A stretch of DNA of 37,340 nucleotides from a bacterium (GTDB taxonomy: Bacteria > Electryoneota > Electryoneia > Electryoneales > Electryoneaceae): assembly GCA_019912845.1 (NCBI GenBank), contig JAIOHU010000088.1, positions 1-37,340 of the forward strand, given 5' to 3'. Both the position numbers and the translations under genes were made by a program. A model generated the notes under the pieces. It made no database searches and was not told the DNA's origin. It saw only the letters and a program-made list of their open reading frames with translations. Of the stretch, positions 25,621-34,613 are shown in pieces (positions within the stretch are counted from its first letter, which is position 1; each line of letters opens with the position of its first letter).

Positions 25621-26000
25621 CATTGCGAGGAACGAAGTGACGCGGCAATCTCCTACTGTTTAATAAGGGATTGCTTCACGTTCGTTCGCAATGACTGCGA
25701 GATGCCGCATTGGAGTGTGATGCTCTAATTCATTCAACCGCAGCGCGGTTGTATTTAAGTAGCCCCGGCGTGAAACGAAGTGGAACCCGGGGATTACGTA
25801 AACTACCCCACACCAACCAGCCCTGTAAGGGCGAAACATATTAATCGTCATCACGATGGAACAGCACATCTCTTAATCCAATGGCGGAACAAAGTTACGA
25901 AGTGATCTCTGTTAAATTGCTAAAACCAAGATAGCTTAGAGCTACGCTCGCAATGACTACAATATGCTACACTGGAGCGTAGCGCTCCACATGTATGAAA
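25621..26000. repeat. Long dispersed repeat copies in 595-base intergenic region
   Basis: Opens with TCATTGCGAGGAACGAAGTG, then GATTGCTTCACGTTCGTTCG (from 25670), CGCAGCGCGGTTGT and CCAGCCCTGTAAGGGCG, all shared with the array at 28975-29860. A second partial copy (TCGCAATGACT, then GGAGCG-TAG-CGCTCC near 25974) follows. Rich in short palindromes. No protein is conserved between copies. The remainder to 26205 is leader of the next gene. Confidence 0.72.
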
Positions 26001-26120
26001 AATCCTCAGCATACGAAGCTATTTCAGGTGAATTGCAAAATGCTAAATTGATAATATGTCACTTTATTTATTTGGCTCCGGAGACACATCTAATTTGATC
26101 ACATAATATTACAAATTCAC

Positions 26121-26149
26121 TTGATTTTACATTAGGGGGGGGGTAATTT
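26121..26149 (+). promoter_or_regulatory. Candidate promoter with G9 tract in the spacer
   Basis: TTGATT (26121-26126) and TAATTT (26144-26149) are exactly 17 bases apart, and nine consecutive G (26135-26143) fill the end of the spacer. They lie 57 bases before the start at 26206. Slippage in the G tract would change the spacer length, so phase-variable expression is possible. The hexamers are weak matches. Confidence 0.4.
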
Positions 26150-26205
26150 AATCATTGAGTAGCGCAGTTGACGGGCTACAACAATATGATTAAAGGAGAT
26201 CGGAA

Positions 26206-26604
26206 ATGGGAAAGGTGAAAGTTTTCACTATGGTAGGTTGGTTTCTACTAGTAGGAACTCAATCTGGTTTAACCTGGGATTTTAATGTTCAACAGAGTCC
26301 GGGAGATTTGGACGATACTTACTATGTCGCTAGTGAGACGGACTTGGTCACAAAATCCTACATCAATTCGAATGGTCTTACTGGAGATGGTATAATTTGT
26401 ACAACACAGATTGAGATAAGCGGGGTTCAAGACACATACCAAAACCAGATTATTGGGCAAAACACTATCAGTATCATTGAATGGGAAAACGGTCTTCCAT
26501 ATAGTACAGTAGGTACTATGGATAATTATATTTTTCATCATACTGATGTAGGTGACGGTCTCGAAGGTTCAGCAGTATATGAACTTGAGATTGATGATGA
26601 TTAA
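26206..26604 (+). CDS. Small exported protein of unknown function
   Basis: 132 residues with a signal peptide (KVKVFTMVGWFLLVGTQSGL, then TWDFNVQQ). The mature part is acidic and beta-rich, with no cysteine pair or known motif; it ends ELEIDDD. AAGGAG stands seven bases before ATG 26206. The 3' end overlaps the likely start of the beta-helix gene by 11 bases, so the two are probably translated together and may act as a pair at the surface. The coding sequence is more AT-rich than its neighbours upstream. Function unknown. Confidence 0.7.
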   Translation: MGKVKVFTMVGWFLLVGTQSGLTWDFNVQQSPGDLDDTYYVASETDLVTKSYINSNGLTGDGIICTTQIEISGVQDTYQNQIIGQNTISIIEWENGLPYSTVGTMDNYIFHHTDVGDGLEGSAVYELEIDDD

Positions 26605-28906
26605 TTTGTTTATCGCAATACTTAGTCGGTTTCGAATTCGTTTACCCTCACGTAACCGACTAAGTATTCTATCACTACTAATACTTTCTTTCATACAACA
26701 ACCAGCTCGTTCTGAAATCAGGTTTGTACCGCGGGATTATGATACAATCCAAGCTGCAATAGATTCATGTAATTCAAGCGATACTGTGATTGTAGGTCGA
26801 GGAATCTGGTTTGAACATATAGAGATCAACAGTATCGGTTTAACCCTTGGAGGGAATTATATATTTACCAATGATCCTCTTGACATAGAAGAGACAGTTC
26901 TGGATGGAGGTTTGACAGATCGTTGTATAAGTGTACTGAATACATTCCCTGATACAGTAAAGATCATAGGATTTACAATTCAAAACGGTCGTGGTGAGGG
27001 GCAAAGACAACCTGGAGGGTTACTAGTTTCTAGAAGTAGTACTATTATTACGAACAACAGATTTTTTCAGAATCAAGCTACTCAATTTGGTGCGGTGCTG
27101 TTGTTAGAATCAATTTCCACGGTACTTGAGAACGAATTTGTCGAGAATCATGCTGCAAGTTTTGCTGGTGCATTAGGTGGTATTAGAGGAGTTGTATATT
27201 TAGAAAGAAACAAATTTATTTCAAATTCTGACAATTGGTCTTCGGGTGGCATTGGAATTGAATTCTCCTCTAAAGTTGTTGTGAAGGAAAACCTTTTCCA
27301 GGAGAATTCGGGATGGCTAGCAGCAGGAGGAGCAAGAGTCACCAATGTAGAAAAAGCAATCATTGCCCAGAATAGATTTATTGGAAATGAAGCGGGAATG
27401 GGTGGAGGTATCTTTTTACAAGCTGATACTCTGACAGTGGTATCAAATCTTTTTCAGGAGAATTTTGTCACACGTGATGATGGAAGACGTGGAAGTGGTG
27501 GAGGATTGCTCATCAATCCAGAGTGTGAAGTCAGCAGGATCTCCCATAATTATTTTTATAAAAATGCTTCGCAACGAGATGGTGCAGGAGTTTCAATCGG
27601 TACTGATACAGAATTTTCTCACAACATACTTAGAAACAATATTGGCGCTAAAGTTGCCGCACTTTATGGCATTACTGTGAACAATATCACCAATACAGTA
27701 GAGTGTGAATTTAATCTCTTTGAAGGCAACCAACTCCCACCAGATAGTAATATAACTCTCTATTTCGGTGGTGTTTCAGCTGAATTGGTTTCCACACTCA
27801 GCATGTCAAACAATGATTTCATTGGTAACGAGAGATCTGCTGCCGGGGTATTGGGACAGGGAACTCTGGAACTTCAGAACAATTATTGGGGACATGAAAC
27901 AGGACCGTACCATGAAGAACAGAATCCGATGGGTCTTGGAGATACGGTGACTGCAGACGTTCCAGTCTTTCCATACTCAAGTGATCCTTTCACTGACTTT
28001 CGACCTCCGCAATTGTTCAGCCTTCTTTCTCCAATTCAAGGTGATACAAACAGCACAATTCCCTGTCTATTTTCATGGGAAGCAGCGCAAGATCCGAATT
28101 TTGAAGATACTGTAAGGTATTTAATAGAATTCAGCCAGGATTCCACTTTTGCAGAATATTTTGTTGAATACGTCGGACAAAGCACAGAGTATCAATTATA
28201 TCGAATGAATTTTGAACAACTATACTATTGGAGAGTTAAGGCGATTGATCGACAATGGCAACAAACCTATAGCAATACCTCGGAAAGTTTTTATTTTTCC
28301 AATGCTTTACTACCTCCTGAGCCTTTTCAATTGGTGCTTCCTGAGGATGGATCAGATTTTTCCGATTCGAGTACGAGGTTTGTTTGGGAGAATTCGGTTG
28401 ATCCATCATTGAGGGACTCTGTTACTTATGAATTACAGTTGTCAAATGCCGAGGAGTTCTTTAATCCAACCGTTTTCAACACTGGTTTAGAGACTTCAAC
28501 AATTCTCGATTCACTTCCTGTGAATATCGGTATTATTTACTGGAGGGTGAAAGCAGAAGATTCATTTGGTAATGAAGTCTACTGTGAAAGACCTTTCTCA
28601 ATTGCAGAAAATCCTGTGCATGAAAGATTTAATATTGATCATCCAACTGATTGGCGGATTCAATCAATTTATCCGAATCCATTTAATGACTTCACTCAAA
28701 TAAAAATCCAAGTCCCGCAAAAAGATTATATTCAAATTAGAATTTACGATGTTGCCGGTGGGTTGGTTGATATTCTTTTTTCAGGAGAAGTTATCTCTGG
28801 TTACAATACATTTTACTGGAAAGCTGATGTAGCATCGGGAATTTATTTTGTAATTCTTAAATCAAGTTCCTCAAGTCTAACAAAAAAGATAGCTTTAATT
28901 AGATAG
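26594..28906 (+). CDS. Secreted right-handed beta-helix protein, T9SS cargo
   Basis: About 770 residues. A long basic n-region and hydrophobic stretch (LSILSLLILSFIQQPARS) form the export signal. FVPRDYDTIQAAIDSCNSSD and TVIVGRGIWFEHIEI open a parallel beta-helix of the polysaccharide-lyase/NosD style, with repeated NxFxxN rungs (NRFFQNQA, NEFVENHA, NKFISNSD, NLFQENSG, NRFIGNEA) to about residue 450. Two fibronectin-III-like domains follow (each with YWRVKA, near 540 and 650), then the T9SS sorting domain with Y693-PNPFN and ending KKIALIR. Start choice: ATG 26594/26597 overlap the upstream stop; GTG 26552 is in frame but gives no better signal. A strong inverted repeat lies just after the start. 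Likely surface carbohydrate-binding or cleaving protein; no catalytic residues identified. Confidence 0.85.
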   Translation: MMINLFIAILSRFRIRLPSRNRLSILSLLILSFIQQPARSEIRFVPRDYDTIQAAIDSCNSSDTVIVGRGIWFEHIEINSIGLTLGGNYIFTNDPLDIEETVLDGGLTDRCISVLNTFPDTVKIIGFTIQNGRGEGQRQPGGLLVSRSSTIITNNRFFQNQATQFGAVLLLESISTVLENEFVENHAASFAGALGGIRGVVYLERNKFISNSDNWSSGGIGIEFSSKVVVKENLFQENSGWLAAGGARVTNVEKAIIAQNRFIGNEAGMGGGIFLQADTLTVVSNLFQENFVTRDDGRRGSGGGLLINPECEVSRISHNYFYKNASQRDGAGVSIGTDTEFSHNILRNNIGAKVAALYGITVNNITNTVECEFNLFEGNQLPPDSNITLYFGGVSAELVSTLSMSNNDFIGNERSAAGVLGQGTLELQNNYWGHETGPYHEEQNPMGLGDTVTADVPVFPYSSDPFTDFRPPQLFSLLSPIQGDTNSTIPCLFSWEAAQDPNFEDTVRYLIEFSQDSTFAEYFVEYVGQSTEYQLYRMNFEQLYYWRVKAIDRQWQQTYSNTSESFYFSNALLPPEPFQLVLPEDGSDFSDSSTRFVWENSVDPSLRDSVTYELQLSNAEEFFNPTVFNTGLETSTILDSLPVNIGIIYWRVKAEDSFGNEVYCERPFSIAENPVHERFNIDHPTDWRIQSIYPNPFNDFTQIKIQVPQKDYIQIRIYDVAGGLVDILFSGEVISGYNTFYWKADVASGIYFVILKSSSSSLTKKIALIR
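26617..26668 (+). other. 15-bp inverted repeat inside start of beta-helix gene
   Basis: AATACTTAGTCGGTT (26617-26631) pairs perfectly with AACCGACTAAGTATT (26654-26668); the 22-base loop contains the palindrome CGAATTCG. It begins about 20 bases after the start codon. Possible attenuator or translation-control hairpin. Confidence 0.6.
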
Positions 28907-28974
28907 TTTGTTGAACGAATAATATCATAGATAAAAACAATTAGTACAACTCCCAAGCCAGGAAAAATGACACT

Positions 28975-29860
28975 TTGCCGCGTTGTGTTCTAACAGCGAT
29001 TGCTTCTTCACTTCGTTCATCGCAATGACTATGAGACACCACACTGGAGAGTAGTACTCCATATCAGATTGCTTCACGTTCGTTCGCAATGACTGCGAGT
29101 TGCCACATCGGAGTGTGGCGCTCCAATTCATTCAATCGCAGCGCGGTTGTATTCGGGTAGCCCCCAGTGGAACGAAGAGGAACTGGGGGAGAACGATCTC
29201 ACCCTCTCCCAACCAGCCCTGTAAGGGCGGAACTAAAAGTCTGGGAGTTTAATGGCGGTGCTTGCTCCCCGGGTTCCGCTTCGCTACACCACGGGGCAAA
29301 GTAAATCTCACCACGCTGTGGTGAACTTCTGGCAGGGGACGAATAAGCATTTCGGATTTATTAGACTTGGGACAAGTGCCAAGCCAGAGAAGATAGTCAT
29401 TCTGTTGCTTTGTGTCCCAACAGAGACTGCTTCACGTTCGTTCGCAATGACTGCAAGATGCCACATCGGAGTGTGGCGATCCACTAAAATGTGGATAGTG
29501 TCGGCTCGTTGAACCGCAGCGCGGTTGTATTCGGGTAGCCCCCAGTGGAACGAAGAGGAACTGGGGGAGAACGATCTCACCCTCTCCCAACCAGCCCTGT
29601 GAGGGCGGAACTAAAAGTCTGGAGGTTCTATGGCGGTGCTTGCTCCCCCGGGTTCCGCTTCGCTACACCACGGGGCTAAGTAAATCTCACCACGCTGTGG
29701 TGAACTTCTGGTAGGGGACGAATAAGCATCTCGGATTTATTAGACTTGGGACAAGTCCCAAGCCAGAGAAGATAGCCATTCTGTTGCTTTGTGTCCCAAT
29801 AGAGACTGCTTCACGTTTGTTCGCATTGACTGCGAGATGACACATCGAAGTGTGTTCCTT
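28975..29860. repeat. Long repeat array with two tandem ~360-380 bp units
   Basis: The stretch 29071-29807 is two near-identical units (starting at GCTTCACG, 29071 and 29429, periods 358 and 379 because of about 20 extra bases in the second), followed by the start of a third unit at 29808 and preceded by a diverged partial copy at 28990-29060. Each unit contains CGCAGCGCGGTTGTATTC, GGTAGCCCCCAGTGGAACGA, CCAACCAGCCCTGT-AGGGCGGAA, a GGGTTCCGCTTCGCTACACC segment and CACCACGCTGTGGTGAA. The first part is shared with 25621-25850. Frames through it are not conserved between units, so I call it non-coding repeat. It fills nearly all the 1060-base gap 28907-29966. Confidence 0.82.
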
Positions 29861-29865
29861 CACTC

Positions 29866-29900
29866 AAAAAAATTCCGCGATATCTACGGATATCGCGGAA
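29866..29900 (-). terminator. Rho-independent terminator of Omp28-like gene
   Basis: On the minus strand: TTCCGCGATATC, a 4-base loop, GATATCGCGGAA (perfect 12-bp stem, 29873-29900), then seven T (29872-29866). It lies 66 bases after the stop of the gene at 29967-32006. Confidence 0.92.
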
Positions 29901-29966
29901 CGGAATAATCTTCATAATCACAGTAATATCTTCGCGAAATCCAGATACTACGTGAATTTCCATGTT

Positions 29967-32006
29967 TTACTTCAGCAGCATGACCTTTTCAGACTGCACA
30001 CCATGCGGTGTTTGCAATTGGATCAGGTAGATACCACTGGACATATCAGCAGCATTCCACTGCACCTGGTGCTGACCAGCCTGCATTGGGCCTGAGATCA
30101 ACGTAGCGATGTTCTGACCGATAAGGTTTAGGACATTCACACTGATATCCATGTTCTGTGGAAGTCTGTAATCGACAGTTACCACCGGGTTGAATGGGTT
30201 TGGGAATGCACCGAGACCAATTTCGGATGGTAGTGCCAGTGATGTGTTGCCATCTTCGACAGATACGAATTCACCATTGATCAATTGTACCAGGTCAAGG
30301 TAAACTTGTGCGGATGAACGAGTACCCTGACGTCCCGAAACCGATTCGATTGGGAAGCCTACATAGATGCTGCGGAAATCATCGTTAAAGTATGCAGCAC
30401 CTGCAACATCAGGAACATTCATATAGCTGTAAATTGCGAATGCCTCTTCAGCCTCAAGAGTCATTGTACTCGGGGACTGGTTGATGGGTGCGCCACCACC
30501 TGCGAGTAACAATGTTTGTCCTTCAAATGGGCCGCCGGTAAAGCCGAAGCAACCTGAGCTGTTTGGCGGAGGAATCATATCCATATCATGACTCACACCG
30601 AAATACTGCATCAGCCAGTCATTGTTTTCTTCGACATCACCGAAATACTGGCTGGAAAGAATGACCTGACCGCCACCATTCAGATATTGTTCAATCGACA
30701 TTCTTTCGAGATCGTTAATAATTTCTGCATCACGATCATCAGCACCAGTCGCCCAGATGACGGTTTCGTAACTTCTAAGATCTTCAGTGAAGACTGCGCC
30801 ACCCATCATGAAATCTGCCAGCAGGTTTGCATCAATGAATACCGCTTCCCAAATTTCGGTGAAAGCATCCTCTTCAACACCATAGTCATTTACAAAGAGA
30901 ATTGTGGGAACACCGACCATCGCGACAAATTCTACAGTCGCTGTATAGTCACCGTCCGCCATGATATCAAGTGTAAATGTGACATAAGAAGGGTTGTAGC
31001 CTTCAGGGACACTCATGGTGAAGGGGTCAGCACTATTACTACCAATCTGTCCAGGACCAATTGCATCCCATGATCCCTGTGCATCCTCAATCGTCAGGGA
31101 TTCATCATCAACGGAAAGGGTTGCCGTAATTCCTGTGGCTTCCAGGAAGTCAGGGTGATCCATCAGTTCAACAACCACATCAACGGTTTCGCCAGCATCA
31201 GGACGGTTATTCTCTTTATCCTGACCAATATCTACAAAACTGTGGTCGGAATACTGCAGACTGGGACGGTCTGCTGGAACATTCGCAACCGCTGCCTGGA
31301 TAATGCCACGATTGGCATTGTTCTGAACAAATGCGATTACGCAAAGATTGTTGATCTGAAATTGCTCATCGTAAGTAAGTTCAATTTCAAAAGTCTCAGT
31401 TTCACCGGTGAAAATTTCAATCATCTCACCAGCACCAGTTCCCAGCTCAAGCATCGGGTAAGCAAAATCGGTCATTCCATTGGGTGCGGGAGCATCCCAG
31501 TGAACATGACGTTCGGCTAATGCAACATGAAGTTCATGGTTGCCAACAATATCTCCCTCAGCTTCAACAGTCACGGTAGCCATGATGGAATTACCTTGAA
31601 ACTCAGGCTCGATAGAGATCATCAAGGGGCTGTCATCAGGACGATTATCAATAGTACTTGCAATTAGATTCACATTGCTGGGATTTGCAACTTGTGCTCC
31701 ATCACAGAAAAGGTAGGGAATCGCATTAACGCCATAATAGGTACGACGTGAATTATTATCCGCCGGATTGTAATGATACCAGGGATCATTCCCGGGAGCA
31801 GGCCAGTTCATATGATACGCAATCATTACCACTTCACTGCGATCATACATACCCAGAATAGTTTCAAGTGCATCCCCTGCCGGACGACAGGGCGGGCAAG
31901 TTGAGGAAGTAAACTCTTCCAATAATACTGCACGTGGAAAACTCCACGCAGATGCTGCCATACTAACGAGCAACCCTATCAGCAAAGTTCTCGAAATAAC
32001 TTTCAT
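29967..32006 (-). CDS. Secreted Omp28/thioredoxin-like protein, T9SS cargo
   Basis: 679 residues. Signal peptide (VISRTLLIGLLVSMAASAWS), then an Omp28-type thioredoxin-like domain: LLEEFTSSTCPPCRPAGDAL with C37-P-P-C40 as redox motif, and INAIPYLFCDGA-like cis-proline region (NAIPYLFCDG). From about residue 235 comes a CARDB-like beta-sandwich (VDIGQDKENNRPDAGETVDV), then a Rossmann/GATase1-like domain (TILFVNDYG, YETVIWATGADD, YLNGGGQVILSSQYFG), then the T9SS sorting domain with FPNPFNP at 601-607 and ending SEKVMLLK. The last three modules match the order in the metalloprotease at 9924. A perfect GGAGGAAAC precedes the ATG, and a strong terminator follows. A surface thiol-redox or binding role is likely; substrate unknown. 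Confidence 0.9.
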   Translation of the reverse strand: MKVISRTLLIGLLVSMAASAWSFPRAVLLEEFTSSTCPPCRPAGDALETILGMYDRSEVVMIAYHMNWPAPGNDPWYHYNPADNNSRRTYYGVNAIPYLFCDGAQVANPSNVNLIASTIDNRPDDSPLMISIEPEFQGNSIMATVTVEAEGDIVGNHELHVALAERHVHWDAPAPNGMTDFAYPMLELGTGAGEMIEIFTGETETFEIELTYDEQFQINNLCVIAFVQNNANRGIIQAAVANVPADRPSLQYSDHSFVDIGQDKENNRPDAGETVDVVVELMDHPDFLEATGITATLSVDDESLTIEDAQGSWDAIGPGQIGSNSADPFTMSVPEGYNPSYVTFTLDIMADGDYTATVEFVAMVGVPTILFVNDYGVEEDAFTEIWEAVFIDANLLADFMMGGAVFTEDLRSYETVIWATGADDRDAEIINDLERMSIEQYLNGGGQVILSSQYFGDVEENNDWLMQYFGVSHDMDMIPPPNSSGCFGFTGGPFEGQTLLLAGGGAPINQSPSTMTLEAEEAFAIYSYMNVPDVAGAAYFNDDFRSIYVGFPIESVSGRQGTRSSAQVYLDLVQLINGEFVSVEDGNTSLALPSEIGLGAFPNPFNPVVTVDYRLPQNMDISVNVLNLIGQNIATLISGPMQAGQHQVQWNAADMSSGIYLIQLQTPHGVQSEKVMLLK

Positions 32007-32045
32007 GTTTCCTCCGAATAGTTGGAAGTAAAGCTCGTGGTCATC

Positions 32046-32072
32046 TGCAAAATCCGGCTCTAAAGTTTTGCA
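32046..32072 (-). promoter_or_regulatory. Inverted repeat in leader of Omp28-like gene
   Basis: TGCAAAA (32046-32052) and TTTTGCA (32066-32072) with a 13-base gap, about 40 bases upstream of the minus-strand start. Possible operator or leader hairpin; the rest of 32007-32302 shows nothing clear. Confidence 0.3.
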
Positions 32073-32302
32073 TAAGCTATTGTATTCCTTATCAAGACCG
32101 CAAGGAACAAATTAAAAAAGATTAATCAGTGCTCTCGCATCATCTCAATAAGGATTAAAGAGTTTACGGATAGAATAGTTGATTTCCAAGATTGTTTTAT
32201 CGCTTTTGAGTTCAATGAAGATCTTTGGCCCTGAAGCTAACCATCTACCTTTAAAAGGACTAACGATCTAAACATTAGCCATAGTATTTACCTTAAATAA
32301 AA

Positions 32303-32327
32303 CACCCACCAGTTATCCCGGTGGGTG
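32303..32327 (-). terminator. Terminator of small minus-strand gene
   Basis: CACCCACC (32303-32310), 9-base loop, GGTGGGTG (32320-32327). Read on the minus strand the stem is followed by TTTTATTT, 27 bases after the stop of the gene at 32354-32578. Confidence 0.85.
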
Positions 32328-32353
32328 GGTTTGAATTCTATAAGTGTGGAGAC

Positions 32354-32578
32354 TTAAGGTTTGAACAGGCCCAGCTCAATGCTGATTTCCTTCTGAAAAC
32401 GTTGCTTCTTGCGTAACTGAGTTAATTCTCTCTCTTTCTCAGCACGTAAACGTTTCATTTCTTCTTTTGATAGATGAGTCGTTCCATTGGAATGATTGAA
32501 TCCATGAGCATCCATAGCCGCACCCTTGAGGGTGACATTTTTCTCTGAGCCTGAACTGCTCCTCGACGATTTACTCAT
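32354..32578 (-). CDS. Small highly charged protein, unknown
   Basis: 74 residues, no signal peptide or membrane segment. The N-terminal third is Ser-rich (SKSSRSSSGSEKN); the centre holds AAMDAHGFNHSNGTTHLS; the C-terminal part is one long charged helix (KEEMKRLRAEKERELTQLRK, then KQRFQKEISIELGLFKP), probably a coiled coil. GGAG lies six bases before ATG 32578 and a good terminator follows, so a real, monocistronic gene is likely despite its size. No family recognised; a nucleic-acid or ribosome-associated role would fit the charge but is a guess. Confidence 0.7.
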   Translation of the reverse strand: MSKSSRSSSGSEKNVTLKGAAMDAHGFNHSNGTTHLSKEEMKRLRAEKERELTQLRKKQRFQKEISIELGLFKP

Positions 32579-32947
32579 ATCCGTCTCCGCGGTTTAGGGT
32601 TCAATCCGGTCATTTTCGGTATGGCCGGGGAAACACAAAAACTAGTCGAACAGAGTCATCGGAGTAACAACTTAGCCGATATCTCCTTCAAAGAACATTA
32701 AAAACAAAAAGTAATTCAGAAACGATGTAATCTGTTTGAGTGTATATGGGTTACTCAAGAAAAACTTCACGTGTTCCTAAGAATAATCTCCAAGTGGGAG
32801 GCATGCAAACAAAATGGCAACAAAAATAAAATAATCCTCTCAATATGGACAACGATAAATTTTGCGTAAAAGAAGAATTTCACTTGATTTAAGTATCAAA
32901 ATAGACTATTCAATAGATGACTATCCATCATGCAGAGAGGGGAATCG
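32579..32947. other. Divergent intergenic region, promoters expected
   Basis: 369 AT-rich bases between the small minus-strand gene and the plus-strand symporter. It must hold promoters in both directions; I see no palindrome, repeat or RNA gene. Confidence 0.45.
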
Positions 32948-34441
32948 GTGAGTTTAAATCAAGCGAATTTACAGAACAGGCTGATAAGCTCGATTGTATT
33001 AGCCTCTGGTCCTGTTATTTTTCTGGTGTTGCTCACGCTGTTGAATCCTGTTGATATGCCCCCCACCGCAGCTAAAACCGCTGCAATCGCAGCGTGGATG
33101 GGGATATGGTGGTTGACTGAAGCAGTCCCGCTGGCTGTAACCTCCCTGTTGCCCATTATTATGTTCCCCCTAACTGGTGTTTTGGAAGCATCGACAGTCG
33201 CTCAACAATTTACCAACGATGTCGTATTCCTGTTTATCGGTGGATTTCTGGTTGCGTTAGCAATGGAACGTTGGAATCTGCACCGCAGGATTGCCCTGCA
33301 TATTCTCAAAATGCTCCGTGGAGGATTAACCATGACTCTGCTCGGTTTCATGGTGTCCACTGCATTTTTGTCCATGTGGATTTCCAATACCGCAACTGCA
33401 ATGATGATGGTACCGATTGCTATGGCTGTTCTGGTGAAATTCGAAGAGCTATTGGACACCGAGCATTCACGTAAGTTTACTGTAGCACTTTTACTGGGTA
33501 TCGCTTACTCAGCGTCTATTGGGGGGTTTGGCACCCTGGTGGGAACACCGCCGAACCTGGTATTTGCGCAGGTTTACCACATCACCTTTTCCTCTGCGCC
33601 AGAAATCAGCTTTGCCAACTGGATACTCTTTGCTGGTCCACTGGCTGTTCTTTTCCTGTTGCTCGCTTGGGGAGTGCTGAGCTGGCTGCTGGTTCCCAGA
33701 ACAAAGCTGTCGATAGAGTCTAACTTCATCCAGAACGAATTGCGCGATATGGGAAAGATGAAGAGCGAGGAAAAATATATCACCATCATCTTTGTCAGCC
33801 TTGCAGTTCTTTGGATTACACGAAACCCGATTGATCTGGGAAGTATTTCCTTTTCGGGTTGGTCAATACTATTCCCTGAACCTGACTTCATCGGTGATGG
33901 TACGGTCGCGATCACTCTCTCACTACTATTGTTTATTATTCCTTCGAAGGCAAAAGGTAAGGTGCTGGATATCGGGATATTGCAGAAACTCCCCTGGGGA
34001 ATTGTATTACTTTTCGGGGGTGGTTTTGCCCTCGCTAAAGCTTTCATGCTTTCCGGGTTGTCTGCATGGATTGGAAACCAACTAGCTGGCTTATCGACAT
34101 TCTCTGATGTAAGTTTGATCGCCTCTGTCTGTACGATGATGACCTTCCTCACCGAGCTGACCTCCAACACAGCTACAACTCAGATGGCACTACCACTACT
34201 TGCTGCACTGGCGGAATCGATAGGACGCGACCCACTTCTATTGATGATACCTGCAACTCTCTCCGCATCATGCGCTTTTATGATGCCGGTTGCGACACCG
34301 CCTAACGCGATCATTTTTGGCACAGGAAAAATACGTGTGATTGAAATGGCAAGGGTGGGAGTTATTCTCAATTTCTGCGGGATAATGCTTTTAACTTTTT
34401 GGATGATCGTTGTGGCACCGCTCTTTCTTTCATCATGGTAG
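32948..34441 (+). CDS. DASS/SLC13-family anion (dicarboxylate/sulfate) symporter
   Basis: About 497 residues, polytopic inner-membrane transporter. The two signature helix-turn regions of the family are present: S146-N-T148 in WISNTATAMMMVPI and S406-N-T408 in ELTSNTATTQMALPLLAALA, plus GTLVGTPPNLVFAQ and MMPVATPPNAIIFGTGKIR, which form the two-fold related Na+/substrate sites. This indicates Na+-coupled uptake of C4-dicarboxylates, citrate or sulfate; substrate cannot be fixed here. GTG 32948 is preferred because GAGAGGGGA lies just upstream, while ATG 32930 has no SD. It is monocistronic; a REP-like palindrome follows its stop. Confidence 0.9.
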   Translation: MSLNQANLQNRLISSIVLASGPVIFLVLLTLLNPVDMPPTAAKTAAIAAWMGIWWLTEAVPLAVTSLLPIIMFPLTGVLEASTVAQQFTNDVVFLFIGGFLVALAMERWNLHRRIALHILKMLRGGLTMTLLGFMVSTAFLSMWISNTATAMMMVPIAMAVLVKFEELLDTEHSRKFTVALLLGIAYSASIGGFGTLVGTPPNLVFAQVYHITFSSAPEISFANWILFAGPLAVLFLLLAWGVLSWLLVPRTKLSIESNFIQNELRDMGKMKSEEKYITIIFVSLAVLWITRNPIDLGSISFSGWSILFPEPDFIGDGTVAITLSLLLFIIPSKAKGKVLDIGILQKLPWGIVLLFGGGFALAKAFMLSGLSAWIGNQLAGLSTFSDVSLIASVCTMMTFLTELTSNTATTQMALPLLAALAESIGRDPLLLMIPATLSASCAFMMPVATPPNAIIFGTGKIRVIEMARVGVILNFCGIMLLTFWMIVVAPLFLSSW

Positions 34442-34470
34442 TTCAGGCTGTCAGAAAACGCAGGCTTGGT

Positions 34471-34510
34471 CGCGTCATCCCGGTGATGAGTTATGCGGGG
34501 ATCCCAGGAA
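34471..34510. repeat. REP-like palindrome, diverged copy 5
   Basis: CGCGTC-ATCCC (34477-34481) and GGGAT (34498-34502) followed by CCCAGGAA. Same frame (CGCGTC, arm, loop, arm, CCAGGA) as the other copies but with changed arms that still pair. It lies between convergent genes. Confidence 0.6.
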
Positions 34511-34613
34511 GAAATTGATATTATTCGTGCTGGAAATTTACGGAATACGATTGTTTTCCAGTTGACCCAATGTGTTCTTGTTTTCGTAAATGATAAGGCA
34601 AATGATTGTCGCG

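Noticed and set aside
29252-29512. 86-codon reading frame in the repeat array
   Set aside because: The frame is not kept in the second repeat unit; it is a by-product of repeat DNA.
29071-29807. CRISPR array
   Set aside because: The repeat units are ~360-380 bases with no short direct repeats and unique spacers of even length.
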